Under the pieces are notes generated by a model. It searched no databases, had not been told where the DNA came from, and saw nothing but the letters and a program-made list of their open reading frames with translations. Of a stretch of 64,000 nucleotides of DNA, positions 1 to 8,662 are shown piece by piece. This stretch comes from Candidatus Burkholderia humilis (GTDB lineage Bacteria > Pseudomonadota > Gammaproteobacteria > Burkholderiales > Burkholderiaceae). The translations under genes and the position numbers were made by a program. The DNA is taken from assembly GCA_001184405.1 (NCBI GenBank), contig LFMX01000010.1:1-64000 (forward strand), given 5' to 3'. The first letter of the stretch is position 1. Each line of letters begins with the position of its first letter.

Positions 1-132
1 GATGTCGCAGAGACGGCCGCCGCGATGGGCTGCTCCGAGGGCAGCGTGAAAACGCACTGCTCTCGCGCTACGCACGCGCTCGCACAAGCCCTGAAAGCCA
101 AAGGGATCACGCTCTATGAGTTCAACTCTTGA
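1..132 (+). CDS. ECF RNA polymerase sigma factor, C-terminal end (partial)
   Basis: The frame is open from the first base and stops with TGA at 130-132. It encodes about 43 residues of a helix-turn-helix of the sigma-70 region 4 type (DVAETAAAMGCSEGSVKTH). Region 4 contacts the -35 element, so this is most likely the end of an extracytoplasmic-function sigma factor. It overlaps the next gene by 17 bases, which suggests translational coupling. In Burkholderia a sigma factor commonly precedes DUF3619, DUF3106 and RDD genes, as here. The N-terminal region 2 lies outside the window, so the subgroup cannot be named. Confidence 0.8.
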   Translation, partial: DVAETAAAMGCSEGSVKTHCSRATHALAQALKAKGITLYEFNS

Positions 133-559
133 ATCGAAGGAAAACGACTTCGCGCTGAAAGTCATTCGCGTGCTGGATGAAAACACGTCGAATATTCCGG
201 CTGCCGCCGTCGACCGGCTGGCGCAGGCGCGCCGCTCGGGCATCGCGCGGAAAAAGCCGGAGAAAGTGGCCGTTGCCGCGCCCGCATTCACGCCGGTTCT
301 GGGCGGCGCGGGCGCAACGCTCTCGATGGGCGGCGGTGACACCAGCGAAAAACGCAGCCTCTTCGCGCGGCTCGGTGACCTCGGGCTCGTGTGGCCGCTC
401 GCGGCGTTGGTGATCGGCATCGGCGGAATTGCTTATTGGGAAGATCAGCAGCGCAAGGCGGAACTCGCCGATATCGACGCCGCCATGCTTTCCGACAGTC
501 TGCCGCTCGACGCTTATCTGGATCACGGCTTCAACGCTTATCTGTCGCGCGACCATTAA
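116..559 (+). CDS. DUF3619 family membrane protein
   Basis: This 147-residue protein has a charged N-terminal half and one predicted membrane helix at about residues 91-107 (LVWPLAALVIGIGGIAY), then a short acidic tail. Length, helix position and neighbours match the DUF3619 family found beside ECF sigma factors in Burkholderiales. The ATG at 116 lies inside the end of the sigma factor gene, so the two are probably co-transcribed and coupled. An anti-sigma or accessory role is suggested only by position; no biochemical role can be read from the sequence. Confidence 0.8.
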   Translation: MSSTLESKENDFALKVIRVLDENTSNIPAAAVDRLAQARRSGIARKKPEKVAVAAPAFTPVLGGAGATLSMGGGDTSEKRSLFARLGDLGLVWPLAALVIGIGGIAYWEDQQRKAELADIDAAMLSDSLPLDAYLDHGFNAYLSRDH

Positions 560-591
560 TTTCTTACTGAAAACCAGAGGGGGAAGTTCGG

Positions 592-1353
592 GTGAGTTAC
601 AAGCGCGGTCTCGCGATTGTCTTCGGTTGCGCGATTGCGGGTCTGGTCGCGTTCGCCGCAACCTATCCGCGCTTTTATTCCGACAACGTCGTCGCATCCA
701 CGGCGGGCGCCGCGTCCAGCGGTGCAAGCGCCGGCACGGATGCGAACGCATCGCCGCTTTCCGCCCTGTCGTCCGATAGCCCGCTCTCCTGGAGCCATTT
801 GAGCGAAGCGCAGCACGTTGCGATCGCGCCGTTCGCCACGCTGTGGGATTCGTTCAGCGACAAGCGCAAGCAGAAGTGGATCAAGATCGCATCGCGCTAT
901 CACAAGATGTTGCCCGAGGCGCAGGAGCGGCTGCACAAGCGCATGGAAGAATGGGCGCACATGACGCCCGACGAGCGCAAGGTCGCGCGCGAGAACTATC
1001 AGGTGTCGAAGTCGGTTCCGCTCGAAAAGCGCGAAAAGGCGTGGGACGCGTATCAAAAGCTCTCCGAAGAACAGAAGAAAAAACTCGCTGCGAGCGAGCG
1101 CACGCGCCGCCCGAATGTCGTGTCCGCGCCGCCGACCGGCAAGACCGAAGTGAAGGACATCAACCGGCTCGTGGCCGAACGTGAGCGTGGACACGCGAGC
1201 GCCGGTCATGCCGAACCGACGTCGCACGCCTCTGCCCCCCCGCCCGCTTCCGTGCCCGCACAGCCGGCCATTCCGAACGCCGCGAGTATCGTGCCGGCCA
1301 CGCCGATTCCCGTGTCGCCGCAGCAGGCGCCATCGATGTACAATGGCTCGTGA
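592..1353 (+). CDS. DUF3106 domain-containing protein
   Basis: This 253-residue protein starts at a GTG preceded by a purine-rich ribosome site at about 576-584 (AGAGGGGGA). An N-terminal hydrophobic segment (residues about 5-22) looks like a signal or anchor. A charged alpha-helical region follows at about 80-185, with repeated short motifs ending in P-E-E/D-E-R (TPDER, LSEEQKKKL) typical of DUF3106. The tail is rich in Ala, Pro and Ser. It sits in the sigma factor–DUF3619–DUF3106–RDD set and overlaps the RDD gene by four bases. It is probably periplasmic; the function is unknown. Confidence 0.8.
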   Translation: MSYKRGLAIVFGCAIAGLVAFAATYPRFYSDNVVASTAGAASSGASAGTDANASPLSALSSDSPLSWSHLSEAQHVAIAPFATLWDSFSDKRKQKWIKIASRYHKMLPEAQERLHKRMEEWAHMTPDERKVARENYQVSKSVPLEKREKAWDAYQKLSEEQKKKLAASERTRRPNVVSAPPTGKTEVKDINRLVAERERGHASAGHAEPTSHASAPPPASVPAQPAIPNAASIVPATPIPVSPQQAPSMYNGS

Positions 1354-1880
1354 GCGCGGCGACCTCCCCGCCTGCCGCTTCCGCCGCCGATCCGATGCGC
1401 GCGCCTTCGCTGCGCCGGCGGCTCGCCACCATGCTCTACGAAGGCGTCATTCTGTTCGGCGTCGTGTTTATCGCCGGGTATCTGTTTTCCACGCTCACGC
1501 AGCAACGCAACGGCCTCACGCATCACAACTGGCTGATGACGTGGATCGGCCTCGTGCTTGCCGCGTATTTCGTGTGGTTTTGGTGCCACGGCGGTCAGAC
1601 TCTGCCGATGAAAACCTGGCGTCTCAAAGTCGTCGATACACACGGTCAACCCATCAAACCCGTACGGGCGTTCGCGCGCTATGTGCTCGCGTGGCTGTGG
1701 TTTCTGCCGCCGCTCGCGCTGCATCCGCTCTTGGGCTTTAGCGTGCCGCAAACGCTGATCGTCTTTAGCGTCTGGGTCGCGTTATGGGCCGCAACCGTGT
1801 GGCTCGATCCCGCCCGTCAGTTCCTTCATGACCGCCTTGCCGGAACGCGCATCGTGCCCGTGCGACCCGTTGCAAAGTAA
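1350..1880 (+). CDS. RDD family membrane protein
   Basis: This 176-residue protein starts at a GTG that overlaps the preceding stop (GTGA), implying coupling. Residues 20-50 and 62-80 form membrane helices, with further helices near 115-150. Family hallmarks are visible: RRRLATMLYEGVILFG near residue 22, GGQTLPMKTWRLKVV near residue 83, and a C-terminal LDPARQFLHDRLAGTRIV segment. RDD proteins are small inner-membrane proteins of mostly unknown role. It is the last gene of the sigma factor cluster. Confidence 0.85.
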   Translation: MSAATSPPAASAADPMRAPSLRRRLATMLYEGVILFGVVFIAGYLFSTLTQQRNGLTHHNWLMTWIGLVLAAYFVWFWCHGGQTLPMKTWRLKVVDTHGQPIKPVRAFARYVLAWLWFLPPLALHPLLGFSVPQTLIVFSVWVALWAATVWLDPARQFLHDRLAGTRIVPVRPVAK

Positions 1881-1959
1881 TAAGAACTTCTCATGACTGT
1901 CACGGCTCGGTCACGGCCGCGTGGCGCAATGCGCATACCGAAACCCGATGCGCGAGCCA

Positions 1960-2922
1960 ATGGCCTTGAACTCGGCAGTCACCCCCATCGAGCCGTCTAC
2001 GACCCTACGCTTTCGCAATACCGACCTGCGCGTCGATCCGTTTCCTGACTCCTCCGATACGCCCTCCGGGCCGCCCGGCTTCTCCGCCTCGCATCTGACC
2101 ACGCCCGGCCCGGACAACGACCCGGATTCCGATAGCGCGATGCATCGCTATCGCACGATCTGGCTGTCGGATATCCACCTCGGTTCCGGCGGCTGTCAGG
2201 CGACGTGTCTGCTGGATTTTCTGCGGCACAACGAGTCGGAGTATCTGTATCTCGTGGGCGACATCATCGACGGATGGCAGTTGCGCAAAGGCTGGTTCTG
2301 GCCGCAGGCGCACAACGACGTCGTGCAGAAAATCCTGCGCAAGGCGCGCAAGGGCACGCAGGTCGTCTACATTCCCGGCAATCACGATGAAGCCGCGCGC
2401 CAGTTCTGCGATCTCGCTTTCGGCGATATCCACGTGCGCGGCGAAACGTTCCACACGACGCTCGCGGGCAAGCGTTTGTGGATCGTGCACGGCGATCTTC
2501 TCTTCGATGGCGTCATCCAGCACGCCAAATGGCTCGCCTATCTTGGCGACACCGCTTACACGCTGATTCTGCTGCTCAACCGCTGGTTCAATCGCGTGCG
2601 CACGCGGCTCGGGCTGAACTACTGGTCGCTGTCGCAGTACCTGAAGCATCAGGTGAAGAACGCGGTGAACTTCATCTCGCAGTTCGAAAAAGTCATGACC
2701 GATGAAGCGCGCTGCCGCGGCTGCGATGGCGTCGTGTGCGGGCACATCCACAAGGCGGAGATTCGCGATATCGACGGCGTGCTCTATTGCAACGATGGCG
2801 ACTGGGTCGAAAGTCTGTCGGCGCTCGTCGAAACCTACGACGGCGAGTTGAAGATCGTTTTTTACTGGACCGTCATGCGCTCGCCGCAAGCGCGTCCGCT
2901 CAAAGCGCGGGCGACTGCCTGA
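1960..2922 (+). CDS. LpxH-like metallophosphoesterase (UDP-2,3-diacylglucosamine hydrolase family)
   Basis: This is a calcineurin-like phosphoesterase with all the metal-binding motifs: SDIHLG, GDIIDGW, GNHD, VHGD and GHIHKAE. The family (COG2908) includes LpxH, which removes UMP in lipid A synthesis. This longer version, with the CRGCDGVVCGHIH segment, belongs to the LpxH-like branch often found beside a glycosyltransferase. The start is uncertain. Upstream starts at GTG 1921 and ATG 1948 are possible, but the conserved domain begins at MHRYRTIWLSDIHLG (ATG 2140), and the preceding Pro/Asp-rich residues may not be translated. The next gene begins 37 bases downstream and is probably in the same operon. 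Confidence 0.85.
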   Translation: MALNSAVTPIEPSTTLRFRNTDLRVDPFPDSSDTPSGPPGFSASHLTTPGPDNDPDSDSAMHRYRTIWLSDIHLGSGGCQATCLLDFLRHNESEYLYLVGDIIDGWQLRKGWFWPQAHNDVVQKILRKARKGTQVVYIPGNHDEAARQFCDLAFGDIHVRGETFHTTLAGKRLWIVHGDLLFDGVIQHAKWLAYLGDTAYTLILLLNRWFNRVRTRLGLNYWSLSQYLKHQVKNAVNFISQFEKVMTDEARCRGCDGVVCGHIHKAEIRDIDGVLYCNDGDWVESLSALVETYDGELKIVFYWTVMRSPQARPLKARATA

Positions 2923-2959
2923 TTCCACGAACGCCGTACACATCACGGGGCCGAAAATC

Positions 2960-4000
2960 ATGAAGATCATGATCGTTACCGACGCATGGGAGCCGCAAGT
3001 CAATGGCGTCGTGCGCACGCTCAAGAACACGACGAAGGAACTCACGGCGCTCGGGCATCGCGTGGAATTGCTCACGCCGCTCGAATTCAGGACGATTCCG
3101 TGCCCGACTTACCCCGAGATTCACCTGTCGCTGATGCCCGGGCGTCGCGTAAAGGAGCGTATCGACACGTTCGCGCCGGATGCGCTGCATATCGCGACGG
3201 AAGGACCGCTCGGCATGGCCGCACGCGCCTATGCGCTGCGTCACAAGCTGCCGTTCACGACCGCGTATCACACGCGCTTTCCGGAGTATGTGAAGGCGCG
3301 CTTCGGCATTCCGCTGGCGATGACGTATCGCTTTCTGCACTGGTTTCATCGGCATTCGCAGGCGGTCATGGCGCCGACGCCCGTCGTCAAGAACGATCTC
3401 GAACGCTACGGATTCACCAACGTCGTGCTGTGGACGCGCGGCGTCGATCTCGACATCTTCCAGCCGATGGATTCGAAAGTGCTCAGCACCGCGCGGCCGA
3501 TTTTTCTGTACATCGGACGCGTCGCCGTGGAGAAGAATGTCGAGGCGTTTCTGAAGCTCGATCTGCCCGGCTCGAAATGGGTCGCGGGCGAAGGTCCGGC
3601 GCTCGCCGAACTGAAATCGCGCTACACGAACGTCAACTATTTCGGCGTGCTGTCGCAGCCGGAGCTGGCGAAGGTCTACGCCGCCGCCGATGTCTTCGTG
3701 TTCCCGAGCCGCACCGACACCTTCGGCCTCGTGTTGCTCGAGGCGATGGCCTGCGGCACGCCGGTCGCGGCGTATCCGGTGACGGGTCCGATCGATGTGC
3801 TCGGCACCGACGGCCCCGGCGCGCTGAACGACGACTTGCGCGAAGCCTGCCTCGATGCGCTGAAAATCGAACGCGGCGATGCCCGCGCGTGGGCGGAACG
3901 TTTCTCGTGGCGGGCGGCATCGGAACAATTCGCGTCGCACTTGCGGCACTTCGGCCCGCGCGCGAGTTCCGGCTCCGGCTCTGAGAAGGCCACCGCATGA
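2960..4000 (+). CDS. Glycosyltransferase family 4 protein
   Basis: This 346-residue GT-B fold transferase has an N-terminal domain starting MKIMIVTDAWEPQVNGVVRT, typical of GT4 enzymes of the MgtA/PimB-like group. Its C-terminal nucleotide-sugar domain carries GEGPALAELK and the E-x7-E-type motif in TDTFGLVLLEA near residue 255. Such enzymes move a hexose or mannose from a nucleotide sugar to a lipid or polysaccharide acceptor at the inner membrane. The upstream LpxH-like gene and the downstream dgkA (ATGA overlap) point to an envelope glycolipid role, but the substrate cannot be read from the sequence. Confidence 0.85.
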   Translation: MKIMIVTDAWEPQVNGVVRTLKNTTKELTALGHRVELLTPLEFRTIPCPTYPEIHLSLMPGRRVKERIDTFAPDALHIATEGPLGMAARAYALRHKLPFTTAYHTRFPEYVKARFGIPLAMTYRFLHWFHRHSQAVMAPTPVVKNDLERYGFTNVVLWTRGVDLDIFQPMDSKVLSTARPIFLYIGRVAVEKNVEAFLKLDLPGSKWVAGEGPALAELKSRYTNVNYFGVLSQPELAKVYAAADVFVFPSRTDTFGLVLLEAMACGTPVAAYPVTGPIDVLGTDGPGALNDDLREACLDALKIERGDARAWAERFSWRAASEQFASHLRHFGPRASSGSGSEKATA

Positions 4001-4515
4001 CGCGTCGCGCAGTGGCGCAGCAACGGGCACGTGCGCGTGATCCCTTCGATGAAGATATCGACGATACAACCGACACGCCCGCACAAACCGCCGAACCGCT
4101 CGGCTCCGACGATCTGCCTTTCAACCCGTACAAGGGCAATCGTGGCGTAACACGCGCGTGGCACGCGATGAAGAACTCGCTGTACGGCTTTCGCGTCGCG
4201 ATTCGCGAGGAAAGCGCATTCCGTCAGGAACTGACGCTCGCCGCCATTCTTCTGCCGATCAGCGTCTTCGTGCCGGTGACGCCGGTGGAGCGCGCGGCGC
4301 TGGTGGCGTCGGTGCTGTTGGTGCTGATCGTCGAGTTGCTCAATTCGAGCGTCGAGGCGGCCATCGACCGGATATCGCTGGAGAGGCACGAACTGTCCAA
4401 GCGCGCGAAGGACTTCGGCAGCGCGGCGGTGATGGTCGCGCTCGGCGTATGCGTCATCACCTGGGCGCTGATACTGTGGCCACTCGCTTTCGCCTGGCTC
4501 GCGCGTATCTTGTAA
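3997..4515 (+). CDS. dgkA: Diacylglycerol kinase
   Basis: This 172-residue protein has a hydrophilic N-terminal extension of about 45 residues. The compact membrane kinase domain follows. It shows the DgkA signature in EAAIDRISLERHELSKRAKDFGSAAV and three membrane helices. The enzyme phosphorylates diacylglycerol to phosphatidic acid at the inner membrane and recycles lipid left over from envelope modification. The start overlaps the glycosyltransferase stop by four bases, so the two are coupled. The gene appears complete. Confidence 0.9.
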   Translation: MTRRAVAQQRARARDPFDEDIDDTTDTPAQTAEPLGSDDLPFNPYKGNRGVTRAWHAMKNSLYGFRVAIREESAFRQELTLAAILLPISVFVPVTPVERAALVASVLLVLIVELLNSSVEAAIDRISLERHELSKRAKDFGSAAVMVALGVCVITWALILWPLAFAWLARIL

Positions 4516-4564
4516 AGATGAAGCGTCGCGGGCGAGGCGCGCGTGTCACGCAGAACGACCGGTT

Positions 4565-4570
4565 TATAAT
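4565..4570 (+). promoter_or_regulatory. Candidate -10 promoter element upstream of the TetR pseudogene
   Basis: A perfect TATAAT lies 92 bases before the TetR start. A weak -35 match (GTGTCA) sits 16 bases further upstream. The surrounding 145-base gap is more AT-rich than the genes on either side. Confidence 0.4.
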
Positions 4571-4661
4571 CATCTGATATTCTCAAAATTAAGCAGCGGA
4601 CGCGGGTGCGCCAGTAGCTTGAACATTTGGCGGCCGCAACCGGATGCGAAGGTCGGACGAC

Positions 4662-5383
4662 ATGGAAGCCAAACCACCCCGCCGCACGCGCGAACGCATT
4701 CTCGAGTTGTCGCTGAAGTTGTTCAACGATATCGGCGAGCCGAACGTCACCACGACGACGATCGCCGAGGAAATGGAAATTAGTCCAGGCAACCTGTACT
4801 ACCACTTCCGCAACAAGGACGACATCATCAACAGCATCTTCGCGCAGTTCGAGCAGCAGATTCAGAAGCGTCTGCGCTTTCCGGAAGATCATCCGACCAT
4901 CGACGAGATGTGGTTGTATCTGCAATACATGGCGGATTTTCTGTGGGCGTACCGCTTTTTGTATCGCGATCTGAACGACTTGCTCGCGCGCAACCGCACG
5001 CTCGAAACGCACTTCAAGCAGATCATTACGCACAAGGTGCGCTTTGCGAGCCAGTTGTGCGAGGCGCTCGTCGCCGACGGCGAAATGGTCGCCACGCCCG
5101 CCGAAATTCAGGCGATCGCGACGAATATCGGCGTGATCGCGACGTACTGGCTGTCGTATCAGTACGTGATGAATCCGCGCACAACGATCAGGAAGCGATC
5201 CGCGCGGAACTGCATCAGGCGAGCCTGCATATCATTTCGATCATGGCGCCGTATCTGCGTGGGCACTCGCGTCAGCTTTTCGACGACCTCGTATCCGGTA
5301 AGCTACCGAAGCGCGAATATGCGGATTTCCTGCCGCCGCGTGACGATGCATCGAAATCCGATTTACCGAAGGATTCCAGATAA
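4662..5383 (+). pseudogene. TetR family regulator, frameshifted
   Basis: Residues 1-60 form a typical TetR helix-turn-helix (TTTTIAEEMEISPGNLYYHF). The ligand-binding domain then reads on to NPR at about 5180. The rest of the family-like C-terminus (NDQEAIRAELHQASLHI onward) continues in another frame to the stop at 5381-5383. Restoring one T after 5180 gives a continuous NPRYNDQEAIR, so this looks like a one-base deletion. The DNA-binding half is intact, but a product would lose its C-terminal helices. The original stop overlaps the LOG gene start (TAATG), so the two were coupled. Confidence 0.85.
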
Positions 5384-5967
5384 TGAAGGCAGTATGTGTG
5401 TATTGCGGCTCCGCGACCGGAGCGTGCCCCGTTTATGCGGAAGCGGCCAAGGCGTTCGGCTGCGCGCTGGTGCAGAACGATCTCTCGCTGGTGTACGGCG
5501 GCGGGCGCGTCGGCCTGATGGGCCTGATCGCCGATGAAGTGCTCGCCGCGGGCGGACGCGCCATCGGCGTGATTCCGGAATTGCTGCTGGCCAAGGAAGT
5601 CGGCCATACGGATCTGACCGAACTGCACGTCGTGCCCGACATGCACGAGCGCAAGAAAATGATGGCAGATCTCTCCGACGCCTTCGTCGCGATGCCCGGC
5701 GGCGTCGGCACGTTCGAGGAGTTTTTCGAGGTCTATACGTGGGCGCAGCTTGGTTATCACCAGAAACCGGTCGGCCTGCTCGACGTGAACGGCTACTACG
5801 ATCCGCTCATATCGATGCTGCGTCATACGGTCGAGGAAGGCTTCATGCGTGCGCCGTATCTGGACATCATTCAGGTCGCGGCGGAGCCTGCCGAGATGAT
5901 CGCCAAGTTGCAGCGATATTCCCCGCCTGCCCACGACAAGTGGACCGAAAAGCGCGACGCCGTTTAA
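5383..5967 (+). CDS. LOG family protein (cytokinin riboside 5'-monophosphate phosphoribohydrolase type)
   Basis: This 194-residue Rossmann-fold protein has the LOG signature PGGVGTFEEFFE at about residues 105-116 and a GGGRVGLMG phosphate loop near residue 39. Characterised family members split a nucleoside 5'-monophosphate into base and ribose 5-phosphate. Plant and some bacterial members release active cytokinin. The ATG overlaps the upstream TetR stop. The gene is intact although its partner regulator is broken. Substrate specificity cannot be assigned. Confidence 0.88.
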   Translation: MKAVCVYCGSATGACPVYAEAAKAFGCALVQNDLSLVYGGGRVGLMGLIADEVLAAGGRAIGVIPELLLAKEVGHTDLTELHVVPDMHERKKMMADLSDAFVAMPGGVGTFEEFFEVYTWAQLGYHQKPVGLLDVNGYYDPLISMLRHTVEEGFMRAPYLDIIQVAAEPAEMIAKLQRYSPPAHDKWTEKRDAV

Positions 5968-5985
5968 TTCAGGGAGTGGATGCGC

Positions 5986-6727
5986 ATGTCCAGAGTCATC
6001 GTGATCACCGGCGCGAGCCGCGGCATCGGCCAGTCGGCGGCGCTGCTCGCGGGCGCGCGCGGCTGGTCGGTCGGCGTGAATTACGCATCGAATGCATCGG
6101 CGGCCGATGAAACCGTCGCCGCCGTGCAGGCCGCAGGCGGCAAGGCGATCGCGATTCAGGGCGATGTCAGCGACGAAGCCGCGATCATCGCCCTGTTCGA
6201 CGCTACCGAAAAGGCTTTCGGCAAGATCGACGGCGTGGTGAACAACGCGGGCATCGTCGCGCCCGGTTCGATGCTCGCGGACATGGACATTGCGCGCATG
6301 AAGCGCATCTTCGATATCAACGTGCTCGGTGCGTATCTGTGCGCGCGCGAGGCGGTGCGGCGTATGTCGACATCGCGCGGCGGCAAGGGTGGCTCGCTCG
6401 TGAATGTGTCGGCGGCGGCGCGGCTCGGCGGATCGAACGAGTATGTCGATTACTCGGGCTCCAAAGGCGCGATCGATACGCTCACGATCGGTTTATCGAA
6501 GGAACTCGGCAAGGATGGCGCGCGCGTGAACGCCATCCGGCCGGATCTCATCGAAACCGATATTCACGCGAGCGGCAGCAAGCCGGACCGCGCGCAGGTG
6601 CTCGGCGTGCAGACGCCGATCGGCCGGCCGGGAACGGCGGACGAAGTCGGCAACGATCGTGTGGCTGTTGTCGGATGCGTCGTCGTATGTGACGGGGGCG
6701 ATTCTGGATGTGTCGGGCGGCCGGTGA
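5986..6727 (+). pseudogene. SDR family oxidoreductase, frameshifted near the C-terminus
   Basis: This short-chain dehydrogenase has the cofactor motif GASRGIGQ, the NNAG motif and a catalytic YSGSK. The reading frame is good as far as RPGTADEVGN. After about 6653 the expected ending (AIVWLLSDASSYVTGAILDV) continues in a different frame to TGA at 6725-6727. A loss of two bases explains this. The product as read would end with about 30 unrelated residues, removing the conserved C-terminal core. The start at 5986 is preferred over 5980 because an AGGGAG site lies nine bases upstream. The substrate is unknown. Confidence 0.85.
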
Positions 6728-7033
6728 GCGTTCGATCTTGCTGCGCGTGAACGGTGCGCCGATGTCTGCGTAGTCGAAGCATTCGACGCGCCAGATCGCC
6801 ACGTCGAGTTTTTCTTGGTCCGGCGTCGCCCGAAGCAGGACCGACGCGTCATCGGACAGCAGATGTCATCGACATTGCGAACGCGCAAGCGCGCCTTGCC
6901 CGCGCTCAGCGCCGATATGAATCGTCCCGGCGGTTACGCCACCGGCTCAGCCTCGAGCAAACATTCCACGGCATAGCCGCGCGCCTTGAGCATGTCGACC
7001 ATCTCGCCCTCTCGCGGCACGCGATCGATATCG
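6728..7033 (-). other. Gene-poor stretch with short decayed reading-frame fragments
   Basis: No complete gene is visible. On the minus strand a sensible peptide ends at a TAA near 6933 (VPREGEMVDMLKARGYAVE...). It directly follows the stop of the DUF5672-like pseudogene in another frame and may be that protein's displaced C-terminus. A second fragment around 6750-6850 (DQEKLDVAIWRVECFDYA) also reads like former coding sequence with upstream stops. I do not recognise either piece. Confidence 0.4.
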
Positions 7034-7818
7034 CTACGTGACCATATAGCGGACAGTCAGAGGTTCGACGCTGATGAGCCGCCGCCAGCGATTGTGAAAG
7101 CCGAACCGCTGCATGAAATCTGCCTGTTGATACATCGGCCCGAGATCTTCGATGGAAAACTGCTGACACAACTCCAAGGACGCGTACCGGATGCCCACCG
7201 CTTCGAGCTGTGGGCGCAGAATCATCGTCAATTGTTCGTCTTCGGTCGTGGCGCCGTTGTACCACGTCATTTGCAGCGGATTGCCGGTAACGACATCGGG
7301 CGGCGTGATCACCGAATGTGCGGATGATCGACGAGCGCGCGCATCATGCGCCGGCTGCGCAGACAGAAACCGCCATTTAGCAGAGGCCGCGCGATGTGTC
7401 CCGGCCGCTTCGACGCCTCGTACCAGTTCCATCGACTCATCCAGCGCATGCCTTCGGGCGTGTCGACACGCGCATGATGCGACAGCGCGGCGATATAGTC
7501 GTAGTCGAAGTACTCATCCCGCCAGTTCGCGCCGTCGAGCATCCAGCCATCGTCCTGCACGATCAGCGCGTAGTCGGTTTCGATGAGCCGCCAGAGCACG
7601 AACATCATGAACCAGCTGTACTCGGCGTAATTCACCGGTGCGATGGGAATGTGGCGGATGCCGGGATGCAGATCGGGCGGCGCGTCCGGAGAGCACAGTA
7701 AGGCCCGCGCGCCGGGCATGTTCATGGCGCTGAGCGTGAGCGCGTAGGCGGCGGTGCGGGCATCGGGCAAACCGGTTACGGAAACGATGGTGATCCGTTC
7801 GAAGCGATTGACAGCCAT
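7034..7818 (-). pseudogene. DUF5672-like (glycosyltransferase-fold) protein, frameshifted
   Basis: From ATG 7818 the frame reads MAVNRFERITIVSVTGL, then LIVQDDGWMLDGANWRDEYFD and RPLLNGGFCLRSRRMM, features I associate with DUF5672 proteins. It runs out after DHPHIR at about 7312. The next frame continues VITPPDVVTGNPLQMTWYN to a TAG at 7034-7036. One lost base between the R and V codons restores continuity. The DxD-like QDDGW and the NGGF segment suggest a sugar-nucleotide-dependent transferase fold, but this is inferred. A diverged partial relative lies just upstream at 7876-8106. Confidence 0.7.
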
Positions 7819-7875
7819 TTTCTCTTGATCGAGATAAATAAACCTGTTATTAGATCGTCAATGACCCGATTCGGT

Positions 7876-8106
7876 CTACTGACTTGCTCCGAATCTCGGG
7901 ATAAATCTCGCGCCCATGCGCATCAGGCGCACAGCGAAGCAGCGCTCGATGCGATACCGCACCATCGATGGATCGATACTGACGAGCCGTCGGCACGGCG
8001 CAGAACGGCCAAGCAGCGTCAACAAGTCAGCGTTGGCGTATGGCGGGCCAATGTTTTCGGCGACGAATGCCTCACGCAGCATGCGCTCCAAATGCAACAG
8101 CTCCAT
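7876..8106 (-). pseudogene. Remnant resembling the C-terminus of the neighbouring DUF5672-like gene
   Basis: About 76 residues are open here. The segment IGPPYANADLLTLLG...RRLVSIDPSMVRYRI can be aligned by eye to LGPMYQQADFMQRFG...RRLISVEPLTVRYMV at the end of the adjacent DUF5672-like pseudogene. No N-terminal two-thirds is present upstream, because the DUF924 pseudogene begins there. I read this as the tail of a former tandem paralogue. A short independent gene starting at the MELLHLERM methionine is possible but less likely. Confidence 0.5.
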
Positions 8107-8107
8107 T

Positions 8108-8662
8108 TCAGAATCCGCCGTACCGCTCGAGCCACGCCGCTTCCTCCACCGACGTCTCCCGTACGAGAACACGATTCCGATGCGGATATCGCCCGAACCG
8201 TTCGATCATTGCCGCGTGCTTGACGGCAGAATCGTAAAAATTCGCCACACCCGTTTCATCTTTGAGTTGTTTGAACAGACGTAGCGATTCGCGCTGGCTG
8301 TCGATCGATTCGTCATGCTCGAACGGCATGTACGCGAACGCGCGATGATACGCGCCGGGCAGCCGCAGATCGTCGCCCGATGCGACCAGCCTGTGCGCGA
8401 GCGACAACGCACGCGCATCGCCGGCAAAGGCGCGCGGCGTATTCCGATGGCAATTGCGCGAGAACTGATCGAACAGCACGATCAGCGCGAGCACGCCGGA
8501 CGGTGTGCGCTCTCATTGCGTCAAACCGCCGGACAGCGCTTCGTCGAGCAACGCGCCGAACCGCTCGGTAAGCAAAGCATCGAACGCGCGCTTCTTCCAC
8601 CAAATCGCGCCGAACCAGAAATCCAGAACGTCCTGCGCGCGAGAATCGATCTCAGCGATCAT
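8108..8662 (-). pseudogene. DUF924 family protein with an internal TGA
   Basis: The frame from ATG 8662 reads MIAEIDSRAQDVLDFWFG then WWKKRAFDALLTERFG, followed by LSGGLTQ and a TGA at 8513-8515. It then continues in the same frame with ERTPSGVLALIVLFDQFSR, through YHRAFAYMPFEHDE, to the stop at 8108. DUF924 proteins have a Trp at the interrupted position, so TGG-to-TGA is the simple explanation. The family is a tetratricopeptide-like fold of unknown function. The ATG overlaps the stop of the upstream AlaX-like gene (TGATG). Confidence 0.85.
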
